This document shows positions 24,477 to 37,788 of a stretch of 64,000 nucleotides of DNA, piece by piece. Each line of letters begins with the position of its first letter. Within the stretch, counting starts at the first letter, position 1. The position numbers and the translations under genes were made by a program. This stretch comes from Dromaius novaehollandiae (lineage: Eukaryota > Chordata > Aves > Casuariiformes > Dromaiidae), in the NCBI RefSeq assembly GCF_036370855.1, contig NC_088113.1, positions 20,232,501 to 20,296,500 of the forward strand, written 5' to 3'. The notes beneath the pieces are model-generated. The model was not told the DNA's origin. It saw only the letters and a program-made list of their open reading frames with translations, and did not search any database.

Positions 24477-27400
24477 GAGTCATACTGTCCCACAAAAATC
24501 GTGTTGCTCCGTAAAGAAAATAAATGCCCCAACCAGAGAGTCACAAAGGAAATAAGGAGTTCCTTGTTGCCAGACCAAAGCAGTGCAATGAGCACTGGTA
24601 CTTTGAGTGGCAGCGTTTAGCCGAACGCCCAGGCGGCCCCGCGTTTGGCTTCCCTGAGATTTTGCCACGTATCCGTATGTTATCACCGAAGCCCACTGCT
24701 CGCTCACACGGGCTTTTGTATCTAGAGCTTGGGGTCACCTGTGCGATACTAAGGGCTGTCACGCCCTGCCATCAGGTTTTTCTCCTCCTAGGCTAAACAA
24801 GGCTTCGTTTTGCATCCGAGGCTATGCATAACACCCACACGCATCGAACGCTTTCTGCAGCGGGATGAAACCCGCTGGTTACCTGTGACAGCTACTGCAT
24901 CAAACACAGCTGCTCCCACATAGTGGTGTCTCCTGCAGGGATTACGCTCTCCCAAATCAGCACCCACGTTCTCGAAGCGGGGGTGGAAATTTTGACAATT
25001 CACCTCTAGGCAATGAGAAGAGACAGGATCACAGGATTTTTACCCCACAAGCTGTGAAAGACCTAGTAAACATCACATGAGTGCAGCTGCTGTAACAGAG
25101 CGCAGGGGATCTCGGTAAGTGCGAGGGGCTGAGTCACAGGCTTGGTTGTTTCTGTGTGTCATCATATCAGTACACGACATACGAAACTGGGCAAAAGGAG
25201 AACCTGATTTTGCTTTTGCTGGAGGTAATGTGTGTTTCAGGTTCAGAGTCATGCACTGGGGAATGCACGCTCCTATTCTTATCATCTTCCAAGTTTCCCT
25301 CCAAATATTCCTCGTCTTCTGGGAAGGCCAAGACGAGCCCAATAAATCACCTGCCCAACCTCAGTGTCACAGAAAGAAGTAGAGACAGAAATAGAAACTA
25401 GCCCTGGGGATCTTGGTGGTCAGACTGAGACCGAACAAGCACTTCACAGCGTGTCCCCGCAGCTGGTCCGAACTCTCCAGACCTTCATCCAGTCCCTTGG
25501 GCTTCACGGTGAAAAACACCCTTCTCTACATGCCTCGCGCTCAGAAGCTGGGCCCAGATCACCCAACGCACATACCCGCCAAGCTTGTTTTCCCTGGTTA
25601 GCAGTATCGGGGAGGTTGTCCTTTCCCTGCCCTTCCGCAGAAAAATGACCAAGTCTCCCGGCTCCGCTCCCCGCTGTTACAGCTAAGTGCCGGCCAGCTG
25701 GAGCTCGGCTACGGTCGGAGCAGCGTCCGGAGAGCCCCGAACCCCGCACCGGCACCACTGGCATGGAAAGGTGATCCAGGTACCCGGCGCTCTTCCTGCC
25801 AAGCGGTCGCCGTGCTTTTCCCACCCAAGTGCAATACTCGCCCTCTGATTTCCAACATTACTTAATCATTCAGGCAGAGCGGGCTGTCCTAGCCCTCTCC
25901 CTAAACATTGAGTAAGATGGAAAATGCCAGTGTTTTTTTAAAGGGTAAGCAAACAATTGCTTTGGGAAGAACCCTATTTTACATCGACCCAGAAGTAATA
26001 CGTGCTGCTGCTCTGAACAGGCAGGGAATTGTGTAAGTGTATTATAGCTGTCATTCCAAGCTTCCTGACCAAGTTTCGTGGAAAACTGATGTAAGCAAAG
26101 GGCATCAGAGAGTTTAACCAACTTATTCGATTTTTATTCGCGCTAAGAGGATGCAGTGCCCAGATGGAGGCTTACCATGACGCAGTTAGCACCTCGTGAG
26201 CAACCCAAGGGGACTCAAACAACGGCTGAACAAACAGAAATCTGCTCCAGCCTTGATCCTGTTCTCTGGATTAATTCCCATGAGTGAACTTTTAAGCCTC
26301 CCCAGGCAGAAGCAAGCTTCTCTGTAAAACACAACCGTCCTTCCACAATCTGCTTGGAAGCGGACTCTGGGAATAAGTGAAAATCTGTAATTGCCACAAG
26401 AAACTGGATCCAGTTTGGGTTTAAAAGAAAATCTCATACTTTACTTTTTTTAGCTCCCTTCTTTCATTTATCTATTGACTACCGAGTCAATACACTACAC
26501 CGTTGTCTGAACAAGTCTGCTAGTTATTCAGTACTCTCAAAGAAGTAACTGAAGCTACTTAGGGAGATCATGGATGAAAGATGCTGTCACCTGTTCTTAC
26601 CTTATGCCATAAAAAGGCAGCAATAATTTGCAATTTTGGAACATCCTTACTGCAAAGGCTTCTGAACACTTCCTAAGTGTGGGATATAGCAAGCTCATCT
26701 CGTTTTCCAAGTGGGGAAACACGGGGCCTTGGAGGACTAGCTCGGGCAGCCGCGAAGTGACAGAAGGGGCAGGGAGCGAGCAGTCCTCCAGCCCACGGCA
26801 CGCGGCCAGAGCTTGTCTCCGAAGCAGGGGCCTTCAGGAGCACCAGTACGCTCCTAAGGCTACAGAAGTATTTGAGCTTCTTTACTGCGAATAGTTTCAG
26901 CAAATCGAACTGTTTCCTTTTCAGTAACATTTTTCATTGAGCATTGAGCCTAGGAGCATTTAGCTGATCCTCGCTCCTTACCTGGCGTGCCAAACCGATC
27001 CCGACCCACCGCGAGGCTGGCCGTGAGCCCTCCCGTTGCCTCTTCATTCATCTGGCCCAGCCTGGGAGCAGGTCCCAGGTCCCCGGAGACCTCTCATTTA
27101 TTCTATGAGACATCCTAGTTTCAGGAAGCTCCTAGAACGGAAAGGAACAGAAATTATAGACCGAGGGAAAGAAATGAGGCTAGAGGAATTAAGGATGAGA
27201 CCGTGAGAGAGAAAAACCACCTCCTTCATTGCACGTGCATGACTGAGGCTTTGTCACCTGTCCCCATAAGGTGGCACCTGAGCCCAACAACGCAGCTCCA
27301 GGCGCTGCAGGACGGGGCACCTTCCCAGGGCAGAGCGGGTCCGGCCGGGGAGCTGGCTCCAGGCCGGGGAACCATGGCCCTGCTCAGCCCAGTGCACTTC

Positions 27401-30400
27401 CCCGGAGCACGTCAGAGCCCTTTACTGTCCCTCTCTGACCATTTTCTGTAAAAACCAGGATGCAGCTATTTCTGCTTCTCCCACGTGTTTTCGGACTTTG
27501 CCACCCAAAGCTGTGGGAGGCTCGGAGCAGCGCGTGCGCCAAGCCCTCCTCCAGCCACGGGAGGTGACGGCCGGGCGAGCGCCGGCCGGGCTGGCACCCT
27601 GCACATCTGCCACGGTGTCGTCATGCCGGGCGGGAATTTGGGGCATTTACTTTGTCCTGAGCATCATGTCACCCAGTTTCCAGTTGTCGCCTTGCCCGTG
27701 TTAGTGACACACTCCAGGCACGTTTGCACGTTTGCCCTCTACCCTCCCCACATCTCACTGCTCCTGCTCGTGGGCATCGCTGACTTCTCACCCTCACCTC
27801 CGTGTCCCCGGGGCCACTGGCCGCGTCCGTCTGCAGCGCTGTCCCCAAGGAGCTCGGGCCCCTTCGGGTCCCTGCCTCCGCAGAAACAACCCGCTCGGCG
27901 GGAAGGGATGTGCTTCAGCGAGGAAAGCCTAGGCAAACAACACAGGAGATTACAATCAGAAGACAAAAAGACAGCATGCACGCTTAGAAGATAAGAATCA
28001 GTACCTCCTCTGTGGAATAGTGATGGGCAAATTCAGACAGGTTCAATACAAATAACGTTCCCTGAGTCTCTTCGCGCAGGCTCTGCAGGGCTGAGCCTGC
28101 CGCCGAGCGCCCGGTCCGGCTGCCCAGCGCTGCATGGGGAAGGACGCGGAGCAAAGAGCAACCTCCGTCGAAGGGAACATGTGCAGAAATCTGTGGGCAG
28201 AAGAAATCAGCCTGACCTGCGACTTGGGCATGACTGCGGGGCCAAGGACCATTGGAGTTTGTTTGGATTGGGCTTATGGCATGGGAGCGCAGCCCTGCTC
28301 GGGTCCCGCTGTGTTCCTCTCCGCACCTCCCCAAATCCCCCTTTGGTGTGCTGTGCTCCGCTCCGTGGGCGCGAGCAGCTGCCAGTGACCTCACCGCGAA
28401 AACCTGCCACTGCCTCCTCGAACCAGCGTTTATCATCTACCTAACTCCATTTCGCACCCTCCAGCGCCAGGCCAGCAGATGCAGCACTTGTATTGCAGGC
28501 GGATTTTCCTCCCAGGAGCTTGTCTGAACCAATCCTGCTGCGAGCAAGTCGGTTCCTGCCGGGAGAGACTTCCGCGGCGTTTGGGGAAGCGCTGCCCTCC
28601 GGGAGCCACCGCGCACCTGGACGCCCGGAGCCGGACTGCCGGGCACGGGGCCCTGGACGGAGGCAAACCGAAGCAGCAGCCGTGCCTGAGCGGATTGAAT
28701 AAATTGCTGCGGTTTTCTGCATGCCCTTTCCCCCCCCCCCCCCTCCTATTTTAAGTATTTAACGGCATAGGGCGATAGGGAAACCCAGCTTGGAGCACAG
28801 CATGGGCTTGGGCCTCTTATGCAGGGCTCACAGCATTTGGGGAAATTATCTTCTCTGCACTACAGATCTGAGTCATCTCGGAAGATGTTTCAGCGTTACC
28901 ATGTGCTTGTCCTTAGCTTATAAGGAAAACAGTCATTTGAATTATTAGGAAGAAGTTTGCACGGCTCTGCTGTTCCTCTTTTCTCTCTGGGCCCTGGAAA
29001 CTTCAGTGAAAACCAAAAGGGGCTTTTATCCTTTAAGTTATTTCACCTTGTCAACTAATCAAGCTTATGATTAATCACGGCCCGGTCTGTGAGCGCCTGC
29101 TGCGGCGAGTACGTGGGAGACGAGGTGGGGTCCGAGCAGGAGGAAGCTCTCGTGGCTTCGCTGGGCGCAGGGTGGTCTGGCTGTGAGACCAGCTGGATTC
29201 AGCAACGTGAAATTCTCATGTGGAGTTTTATAACAAAGCCCATTTCCTGGAAACCGAGGGGGATTCGTGTGCTTGGAGAACTGGACGCTGTTACTTATAA
29301 AGGTCAGCGTTTCACAGGAAGCTCCCCCACTGTTGCATTGCCTGCAAGTCCACGCAAGGAGAAACATCACTGTGTAGAAATTCTGACTAAATCCGCGTGA
29401 AACTTGGCAGAGAAACCTCAGACAAGGGGTAACTATTCCAATAAACAACTTAGAAAAGGCACCAGCGCCCCAAATATTGTCTGCCCGGAAAGAGCCCCCC
29501 AGTCTCTCCGGGCTGCGACACCAGCACCCCTGTGCGCACTGACGGACAAAAACACCCCAACAGCCGACCAGACTCCAACCTTGCTACCTCCAGGTCAAAA
29601 CCCCTCGCTAGGGCAAGCCGAACGACACACGAGCGCTCACAGGACTTCTTGCCGTTGGAGGAGCAAGTGACAGCGGTGGCACCGAGCGTGCGAGCTACCT
29701 CCTGGCACAGGGGCGTCACTGGCCTCACCCAGCCCCGTGATCCTGGCAGAAGAGGCTGAGCCTCCTGGGCGGCTGTCCTCGCTCTTAACCAACGCGCAGA
29801 AGCGTTTGGCTCATCAGAGTCACAGAGGTGACACCTGAACTCCTGCAAGCCCGGGGGTGCGACCAAGCCTTCAAAAGCAGCAGCTGCGCTTGCTCTGTCT
29901 GAAGGGCTAAAGGATCTGCCCAGCCCAGCATCCTGATGGGAGAGAACAGTCACAGTGTCAAAAAACAAGACTAAACTAAAAAAAACCCTCCCATACTGTG
30001 CTCCTGTGTTCAGCAGGCTTCTTGGGCCCTTCCCAAGGCAAAGCGCTTCAGGCAGGGGCAGCTCCAGCAGTCCCAGCGCAGGCTGGGAGAACTGGGGACC
30101 CACCAGCACCGTCCTGTCCATCAGCCAGGACCTCTGCTTTTGCATCGCTCTTCGTGTTGGCGTGCGGAGAAGAAAGCACCGGGACCGAGCACGGCCAGGC
30201 GGCTGTACGAGCCCAAACTACAACCACCCCGGCTTAACCACCACCAGCGCCCGGGCAGAAGTCCCATTTCGGGGGGGAACATTTGATCAAGCAGCTCAGC
30301 AGGGCGAAGACCGAGCACCCGGAAAGCTCACGTGTGGTGGGAACGGAGCACTGGAAGGGGCGACTTTGGTGCTTGTACAGCCGTCTTTGGAGGACATCAA

Positions 30401-31795
30401 GGACAGGTTTGGCAAAGCAGGCGCTGCCCCGGGAAGGCCCTGCTCGCCCAGCCCGCTGCGCGAAGCAAACTGCCTTCGGGTGCTGCGCGGCGGGGGGGAC
30501 ACGGGAAACGTCCGCCCGCAGCGGAGGCGAAGATAAAATCCCCTTGTGCTTGGTTATCTCAGCCTTCCTCTCACGAGTTGAGTGTGGGGGCACTTCCACA
30601 TTGCAAAGCTCTCAGAGCGCACTCACAGCTACTGGTTGGGGGAAAATATTTCTCTCTTGAACCACAAACTATTCCTGGCAACTATTCAGCTAAAAGGAGC
30701 TATAAAAAGCCAAATGCTTTGAAGGCGGAATATGCAGGCTCTGTGTCATCATTGCCACAGGCTGGAAAAAGCCCGAGAGGGTCACCCTTGTTGACTTCCC
30801 TAAGTAGCATTTACAGAGCTTAAGAGAGAAAACCGCCTGCCGTCAGCACGAGCGGGGCTCTCCTGCCGTTATGCAACCGCTTGCTCGTGCACCGGCCCGC
30901 GGCCGCGCATCCTCGCCCGGCCGAGCACGGGTGCGGAGCCCGCGGCACGCTCACAGGCATCCTCGCCCTCGGCTCGCCAAGGCTCTTCCCGCTGCTCTTC
31001 ACTTTGGGGCTCAAGGCTGGTGTTTTACGGTCGCGGGCACAGGCGAAAATGGGATAGGGATAAGCAAGAGCTGGGAGACGATAGTCTGGGACTCACGATA
31101 GTGCCTCCCCCCCGCCCAAATGAGACTAGGAAAGGGCTCCGGTGCCAGAGACTCTTATAATAAAATAACTTCTTTGCTTTTTTTCTTTACAAAACGTATT
31201 TCACATACAGTATAAAATCAGGTAGTTCAGACGTAAAGTTAAAGCCAGCTGTACCAGTGACTTCCGGGGCATCCTACACCCCAGCTATCTCAGCAAACTC
31301 TCAAAACCAGTGTGACAAAAAAACGCAAGTGGATCCTCTGCAGAAAATATCATTAAATAATTAAAAATACAAAACCAGACTGTTTAAAACTAAGCTGCAC
31401 GGAAGCCTAAAAAGGGGGAACAGGGCCCTTCCCCAGAAAAATGACCTTGGTCGCGTGTTTCTCTTCTGATAAAACATTGACCCGTATTGAGGGCTGGAAG
31501 TGGCCAGTGCCCCGAGATGGACCAGGGTCTCCGCGGGCCCCGCGCGCGGCAGCTCCTCGCACGGACACACGGCTGTTCCCAGCGGACCAAGGTCACCCGC
31601 GCGCAGACCTGGCCTCGCGGCGGCTGCCCAACTCCAACCTATCGTTCATCCTCTCCATGGTGCATTTCAAGTTAGTTTTTGAAAGACTAATAAATTAATG
31701 AAGCCACAGTGGAAAAAAAAACAAAAAAACCAAGAAAACCCAACGTACACAACGCGACTCCCCCCCAAAACCTATAAAAAGTCCAGTTCGTCTGC

Positions 31796-32076
31796 TCAGG
31801 ACAGGAGGAAGCGCTCGCGGACCTTCTCCTCGATGGAGTGCAGCTTGGTGGCCCGCAGTGCCTCCAGCAGCTCCCTGGTGACTTCGTAGTGACCCTCCTT
31901 CAGCTGGATGAGGTAAGCCCTGAACTTCTCCTGGATGGCCGCCCGGCTGCTCGGCGTCTGCTTGCGTGGTGAGTGCTCGAGGAGCTGCTGCAGGCGCTTC
32001 AGCTTCCTCACGGGGATGTTCTGGTAAGCCACAAAGTCGATCACCGCTTGTTCGCAGTCTTCCTCTTCCCGGGCTG
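31796..32076 (-). CDS. TNFRSF6B: TNFRSF6B coding exon 3
   Basis: Encodes AREEEDCEQAVIDFVAYQNI through VRERFLLS and TGA at 31796-31798. The acceptor is a tandem CAGCAG, so the exon may also start at 32073. Its two leading bases complete an Ala codon begun in exon 2. Confidence 0.94.
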
Positions 32077-35000
32077 CTGGGAGAAGACCGCCGGCCGGTT
32101 AGAGGGGAGGTCACGGCGCAACACCGGGACACCAGTCCGAAGCCAGGAACAAACCGGCCGACCCTGCTGCCGCCCCTCTCCCTCCCCGGGGTCCCGTCCC
32201 GACCTGGGCGCTTCCGTCCGGGAACGGCCCGCTCCGGCCCTGGCTCCAGCTCACCGAGTCCTGCCGGGAAGACTGCATCCAGCGCTCACTGCAGGCAAAG
32301 CTTCCCAGCAGCAACCCATCCTACATGGGCCCATCCCGCTATTAACCAATACGGGAGAGACCAGCCTGATTTTGTGCCAGCGTAGACTGGGAACGGTTTC
32401 ACTGGTTTTACTGGCTTGGGCTTGCCTGGACCCTCTGACCCTCCTCCAGACTTGGAGGTTGTTATTTAAGCGTTCCTGCAATTGGCTGCACAAAAGAGAA
32501 GCCCAAGTGCCCGTGTCCCTTCCCTGCTGGGTGAAATCACCCGAAGGACTGGAGTTAAAAACACCGTTCAGCTCCCTATTGCTCACAGGGCCTGAACCTC
32601 TATAAATAGCTCAGCGGCCGGTCTGGAGCCAGGTGCCGTTGCTTAACGGCAGGGAAGGGCACGTGCTCTGCTGATTTTCCTCTGACATCCTCCCTCTCCG
32701 CCAGCATCACGCTCCTGGCGAGCGGCGAGGAAAGGGCAGGTGCTGGCCCACTCCTCCCCCCAGCATCACGCTCCAGGCGGGCAGCTCGTGGCGTGAGTCA
32801 CGCTTCTGAACGAGAAACACCACGTCTGCTAGGCCCGTTTGCTGAAATACTTTTGCATAAAGCTCTCGGGAAGGAGACAACTGCAAGACGAGCTCCTCGC
32901 ATACATTGCTGGGGGGAAAATCCTTCTTGCTGCGCAGCAGAGGAAGGGAAGCTATTGTTTTTCGAATAGCAAGACTGAAGATTCACTGACACCAGAGGAA
33001 CAGACTTGGCCTCCTTCGTGTATCAGCTGCACATTCGGGGTAGAGCAGGTGGTTTCAGACGCTGCCTGGCAAACCCCAACTGATACCAGGCCCTTGGATG
33101 AGCTTGCACACAAAAGAGCTGGTCCCTTTCTCACCCCCTAAATCGCTGAGGATGCAAGTTACAGAACAGCTCTTGGAGCTGCCCCGTCGCTCTCCTGCCT
33201 CTCCTGCGCCAACCGAAGGCTCCTGCCCAGCTCTCAGGCTCCAGGGAAACTCAGCACCGCAGTTTGTGCTGTCACTGTGAAACGGGCGATGCAGCGTCAT
33301 TGCTTTTTCCACGTAACAGGCCAAAATCCAAGTTACGCTGAGGCTCTGCTGTACCTTGTACCTTGGAGGCCACGACAAGAATTTCCAGAAAGACAGGCTG
33401 AAAGACCGGGAGGGGAAGCGAAACCAGGCCGGCCAGGGACTGACCTGGGTGGTGACCGGCGGGCTCTTTGGTGGCCCTTCACACTGGGTGCGTTTACACG
33501 ATTACAAGAAATCAGTTATCATTGCGAGCAATCGGTTACAGGCAACAGAGCAAATAACTGAAAGAACTGCCTGTGCGTGCTGGCGGCTTTCCCCAGTTAT
33601 CCAAGTCCCTGCGAAACACCCATAGGATTTTGATGCCGACCCGTGTTCTCAGCGGGCAAGGAACCTGCGTGTCGCTCGGTACCGCAGCCCAGACGAGAAG
33701 CGGCTGTTGCTCAAACCCTGTGCTCATTCCTTGCCCTAATGCAAAGGTATATGAAGGTAAGGGAGGGAGAGAGACTATCTTTTAATCCTCTGTAGTTATC
33801 ACTCTGTACTTTTAAAAGTAGTTTTATCTCATTTGTCATCCACATAGAAAAAGACACCAGGAAGTTCACGCTCATCCCAGCAACACCACGGCTCCAGCAT
33901 CTCCCCGCTCCGCCCACGGGGACCCTCGCGCCAGGCCGGCCGGCGGCGTGCCCACGGGCTCACCTGCTCCCCACGTGCCGTTGCCTCTCCCCATGCCGCA
34001 GGAGGTGCAGAGCGTGTCGTGGTACTGATTTCCTTGGACGTTGGTCATCTTCCCCTGCCGCGAGCAGTCCTGGTGGGCCTGGCACGGCTTGGTGCTGGAG
34101 TTGGAGGACGAGAAGGACCCCTGGGGGCAGGGACGACACTGGGTGTTCTCGAAGGGGGTACCTGGGCACGGGGCAGCAAAGGGAGCGTCAGCACGTCCCT
34201 CCCCGAGCACACGCCTCCGCGTTCGTGGGGATGACCCCGCAAGCGAGCGGGCTCAGAAGCCGTGTCTGCCGTTAGCCGAGCCGAGAGCATCGGACAGCGC
34301 CTGAGCACGGGGGCAATATGTTGCAGACGGCTATTGCCTGTAACCCCCCCTCGAAACGCGTGTGTCCCACTGCAGGACCAACAGCAACACTTTTTCTAGT
34401 CATCTTCTGATGCCAAAGCGTTTGACACATGCTGATGAACTGTCAGAGACGTAAGAGGAAGCGTCACGGGCTGGTGGCAAGGGCCACCTCATGGGTCGAA
34501 CGCACCGGCTGCGACCGAGTGAGCCAACTGCTGAAACAGGCCTTTGGTTCACAGCGTAACGCAGCTGGGAGGCTCCTAGCCAAGCGAAAGTAAAAGTTGC
34601 TGAGGGCTTCAGTGCTCTGCTCGCTTCTGCAGTGCTGCGTTTTCCCGCTAACGGCTCAGGGCCAGACCAGCTGCCTTTTCACCCAAAGGACGAGCCAGCG
34701 AGATCTGTCCAGGGTCCCGGTTATCGTCTTTGCAAGAAGAGCTAACGGCCTTGTCACAACCCAATTCCACACCCCTTTTCATCTCCTCTTCACATGGCCA
34801 GAGGAGAGCAAGGTTTTTACCTTGTTACAGCCTCCTTCGGGCTGTTTCTTTGACTTTAACAGTAGATGCCCTGGCCAGCTCAGATGATGACCCCAACACA
34901 TGGTTCAATATTTGTAAGGGGGAAACAAAATAAAGGCAACGTCCCTAGAGGATCCACACACAGATCAGAGAATCCTCGTCCGACTTGAAAGCCAACAAGG

Positions 35001-36810
35001 TCTGCCCAAGCCCCCGGAGCCAACGAGGTCTGCACCCGCCAAAGCCCCGCGCCCCGGCGTCCCGCTCGGCCAGGCGCTCGCAGCCTCGGCGCTCTTTCCA
35101 TCCGCGGCGAAGCTCTGCCCTGCCTGGGGGAATTAGGACATCTGGGCTGTGGTGCGGTAACACCCCCACAAGAAGCCGTTTGTGAATTAGTAAATAAATA
35201 AGATAAAAATTGTTTTTTCCCCCCAAGTGTCCCAGCTCGCTCATGTGGCTACTCGGCGCTACAGCCAAGCTTCCAGCCAAACGTAATGTTTCAATTTCAC
35301 GGGATTTTCCCACAGCGTTTGGAAAACTACTTCACCTTTTGCTGAATCACTGCATTTTGTAACAGTCATTTCCTACAGAAACAAGGAAACCATCAACCTC
35401 AACCATAAGAGTCATGTGAAGATGAGAGGCATTTCTCATCTGGCCTACGAACCTGCAGCGCTTCTGTGTCACGCACGGAAGAATTGCCAAAAGTCTCAAC
35501 GTCTTCAAAACACAAAGCAAAACGCGCCGCTTTCACCCATGCTACCCACGCTGTTTTATTTTACTCAGCTGCGGTTTCCAAAAAGAGACCAGTCCTTGGT
35601 GACTCAAGGGAGAGTGAGAGGGAAACGTACGCTTATATGCAAATTGTATTTTTAGAAAGTGTATACGCACGCAACAGCGGAGGCAACTAAGGAACTAGGC
35701 GAACTTGTGTTAAGGAAACAACTGATAAAAGAAAAAAGCCCTATAGTCTTTCATGGTACGTGTCTCATCAGGGGACAAAGTTCCAGACTTGTGAATCTCC
35801 CTGAGATGCAAATCCTTGCAAGACTGATTTTACTGCTTTGCTACCTGTCTTACTCATTTATCTATTTTATGTCTTAAATATAACCTAGGCAAATTGCACA
35901 GTAAAAAACACATAAACCAACCCCAGAGCTGCAAACATTCACCAGCCCTACCCTTACACCACAAGCACTTCTTTTCAGTGCAGATAACTGTCATTTCCCA
36001 CCTCAAATTCTTGGCTACCTACCTGCAAGGGAAAAGAGAGCTTACGCACTAGTAGGAACTACCAAAGCATTTCCACATGCTCAGAGCCGATATTTCGGAT
36101 GTTTTCAGATATTTCGTGTTGCTATGAGACAGGAGCACTGAGTCATTTCCCAGAGCTGGCCAGGTCTGCCTGGCGAAGCGAGCAACTACGAATTACCACG
36201 TCCTGCAGCATGTTGCGGGGGTGTTTCCAGCATAGCAAGGGAAAGTGGCAAAAACTAAAAAAAAAGTGCTCCTGGGGAAACAGGCCATGAGCAGAGGGAA
36301 TAAGTTGAACTACAGGAAATCATTGGCTGCTCTTTTTTTCCCCAGACCTTGACCTCCAGCAGCAACATCAGAACACGGTAAGATGCTCGCAAGCACGCGT
36401 GCCCCTGCCTCAGCAGTTCGGCTCGGATACGTACCCAGTTTAAAGACGCCGGAGCCAGGAGGACACTCGGAGTGCCTGATGCAGAACTCCATTTCCGAAT
36501 AATAGCCCTCCCGGCACTGACACACTCTGTTGTGGGTGGAATTGCACTGCTGCACTTCTACCTGCTTCTCCTCGCAGATGACATTGCAGTACCGGCACTT
36601 CTCCAGGTAGTTCCAGTACTGCGTGTAGTGCAGGTCCGGGCAGGGCTCGCACACCGTCTGTCTCTCCCTGGTGCAGTGCTGTGCCACGAAGGTCCCTGGC
36701 GGGCACTGCTGGCAAGTGACTTTCTCCTTCGTCGCAGCATCCTTCCATTGGTAGGTGGGTTGGAAGCTGGAGCCCAGCTCAGCCAGCAAGAGGAAGAGAG
36801 GAGCAAGCAT
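31796..36810 (-). CDS. TNFRSF6B: TNFRSF6B (decoy receptor 3), complete coding region in three exons
   Basis: A secreted TNF-receptor-family decoy which in humans binds FasL, LIGHT and TL1A. Coding exons are 36435-36810, 33964-34161 and 31796-32076: 855 nt, 284 residues plus stop, against 300 in human. The start ATG at 36810 has an in-frame stop just upstream and is followed by a short hydrophobic leader (MLAPLFLLLAEL). Cysteine-rich domains follow: CQQCPPGTF from Cys33, then HYTQYWNYLEKCRYCNVIC (residues 61-79), CQCREGYYSEMEFC and CRPCPQGSF. N-glycosylation sequons include NST at 90-92 and NGT near residue 187. The C-terminal region (CEQAVIDFVAYQNI to VRERFLLS) matches the human DcR3 tail. 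No transmembrane segment is encoded, so it is a soluble receptor. Neighbours RTEL1 and ARFRP1 match human synteny. The gene is absent from mouse and rat, which makes an intact sauropsid copy informative. Confidence 0.96.
32077..33963 (-). other. TNFRSF6B: TNFRSF6B intron between coding exons 2 and 3
   Basis: A 1.9 kb GC-rich intron. Nothing beyond the splice sites is recognised. Confidence 0.85.
33964..34161 (-). CDS. TNFRSF6B: TNFRSF6B coding exon 2
   Basis: Acceptor TGCCCAG|GT and donor GCAG|GTGAGC, 198 nt. It encodes TPFENTQCRPCPQGSFSS and TLCTSC, the later cysteine-rich repeats. It joins exon 1 through a Gly codon. Confidence 0.95.
34162..36434 (-). other. TNFRSF6B: TNFRSF6B intron between coding exons 1 and 2
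   Basis: A 2.3 kb intron with no recognisable repeat or exon. Confidence 0.85.
36435..36810 (-). CDS. TNFRSF6B: TNFRSF6B coding exon 1
   Basis: Contains the start codon, signal peptide and cysteine-rich domains 1-2 and part of 3, ending at CTGG|GTACGT. A splice acceptor (TTTTTTGCCGTAG|TGG) lies three bases before the ATG, so the 5' UTR is on a separate exon. Confidence 0.95.
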
Positions 36811-37788
36811 CCACTACGGCAAAAAAGTGCAAGGGGTTATCAGCCTTCACTTGTCCTTTCGCAGAGACAGAAGCAACAACACGGCAGCTGTGTTACAGAA
36901 TTAGCTCCGTTATCGTTCTAGATACAAGAAATCACTCTTGAGCCTCATGCTCTCCCCCCCGTAACAAAGCGATAGTGCCGCCAGGGACTGCCCGCACCGC
37001 AGGCCCCTCTCCTCCTCCCTTGCTTACTGCCCCGGGAACAGGAACATCCTTCCTGATGGCCACGGAGCCCGCCCGGACCCGTGGCTCGCTTTCAGCACTA
37101 AGCGCAGATCCAGCACGTTTGCTTTCTCTGGCTCTACTCCAGCAGGTCCCCAAAAATTTTAGGCAAGGCTTTCCCATATTAGGAAGCAGAAGGGAAGAAG
37201 TTGCTCAAATAAGTAAATATTAATTTTTCCATATGAACTCTAAATTTTTTTTTGGTTTCAGGAACGAAACGCGGACGCTCGGTAAAGAACTGGAGAATCC
37301 CTGAATCTCGCTTGTCCTCCCTTCCCTTCCCAAAGGGCGTTAGACCAACCCGGCAGCAGACGGTAGGTTACCTTGGAGGGATGCCTTGGGCCGAGCAGGC
37401 GGTAGGAGAGCATAGCCCTGCGCGGGTCGCAGCACCGGCTCAGGAAGGTGCCGTCCGGGCGGTCTCGGCGGTTCGGGCTGGCTCCGACAGCTGGAGCCGG
37501 GCGAGCTGCTCTCCTGCTCCGCGGCAGCGCCGACCTAGTCCTCCAGCTGCGAAGCGCCAAGAGAGAGATGCCGTTACCCCGCGCTGCCAGAGGCCGGGCC
37601 GTCTCGGGTTTCAGCCCGCTTTTCCAGCGGCCCCCCCTGGAAGGGGGCCCCGGCGCGGAGTCCCTGCACGGCGACCGCCCCGACCGCCCCGCCGCCGCCG
37701 CCGCCCGGGCGCTCGCGGGAGGAGGCGGCGGCGGCTTTCGGCGGCTCCCCCGCCCGCTGCCGCCAGCATCCCCCGGGCCCCGGCTGCG

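Larger units (their letters stand above)
14826..31795. other. Intergenic interval ARFRP1 - TNFRSF6B (17 kb), no supported gene
   Basis: The two genes converge here. The left half is AT-richer; from about 23.9 kb the DNA becomes GC-richer with CpG-rich patches near 24.0, 25.7, 27.5, 28.6, 30.4 and 30.9 kb. No exon with recognisable homology, matched splice sites or an RNA gene was found. Many open frames on both strands overlap and reflect composition. Contents include a TA microsatellite (19.65 kb), a CR1 tail (21.4 kb), a T-run (24452-24476) and a C-run (28732-28743). Confidence 0.6.

Noticed and set aside
29450-30145. Minus-strand open frame of 231 codons
   Set aside because: Overlapping open frames occur in other frames of the same GC-rich DNA. 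No signal, domain or homology was recognised.
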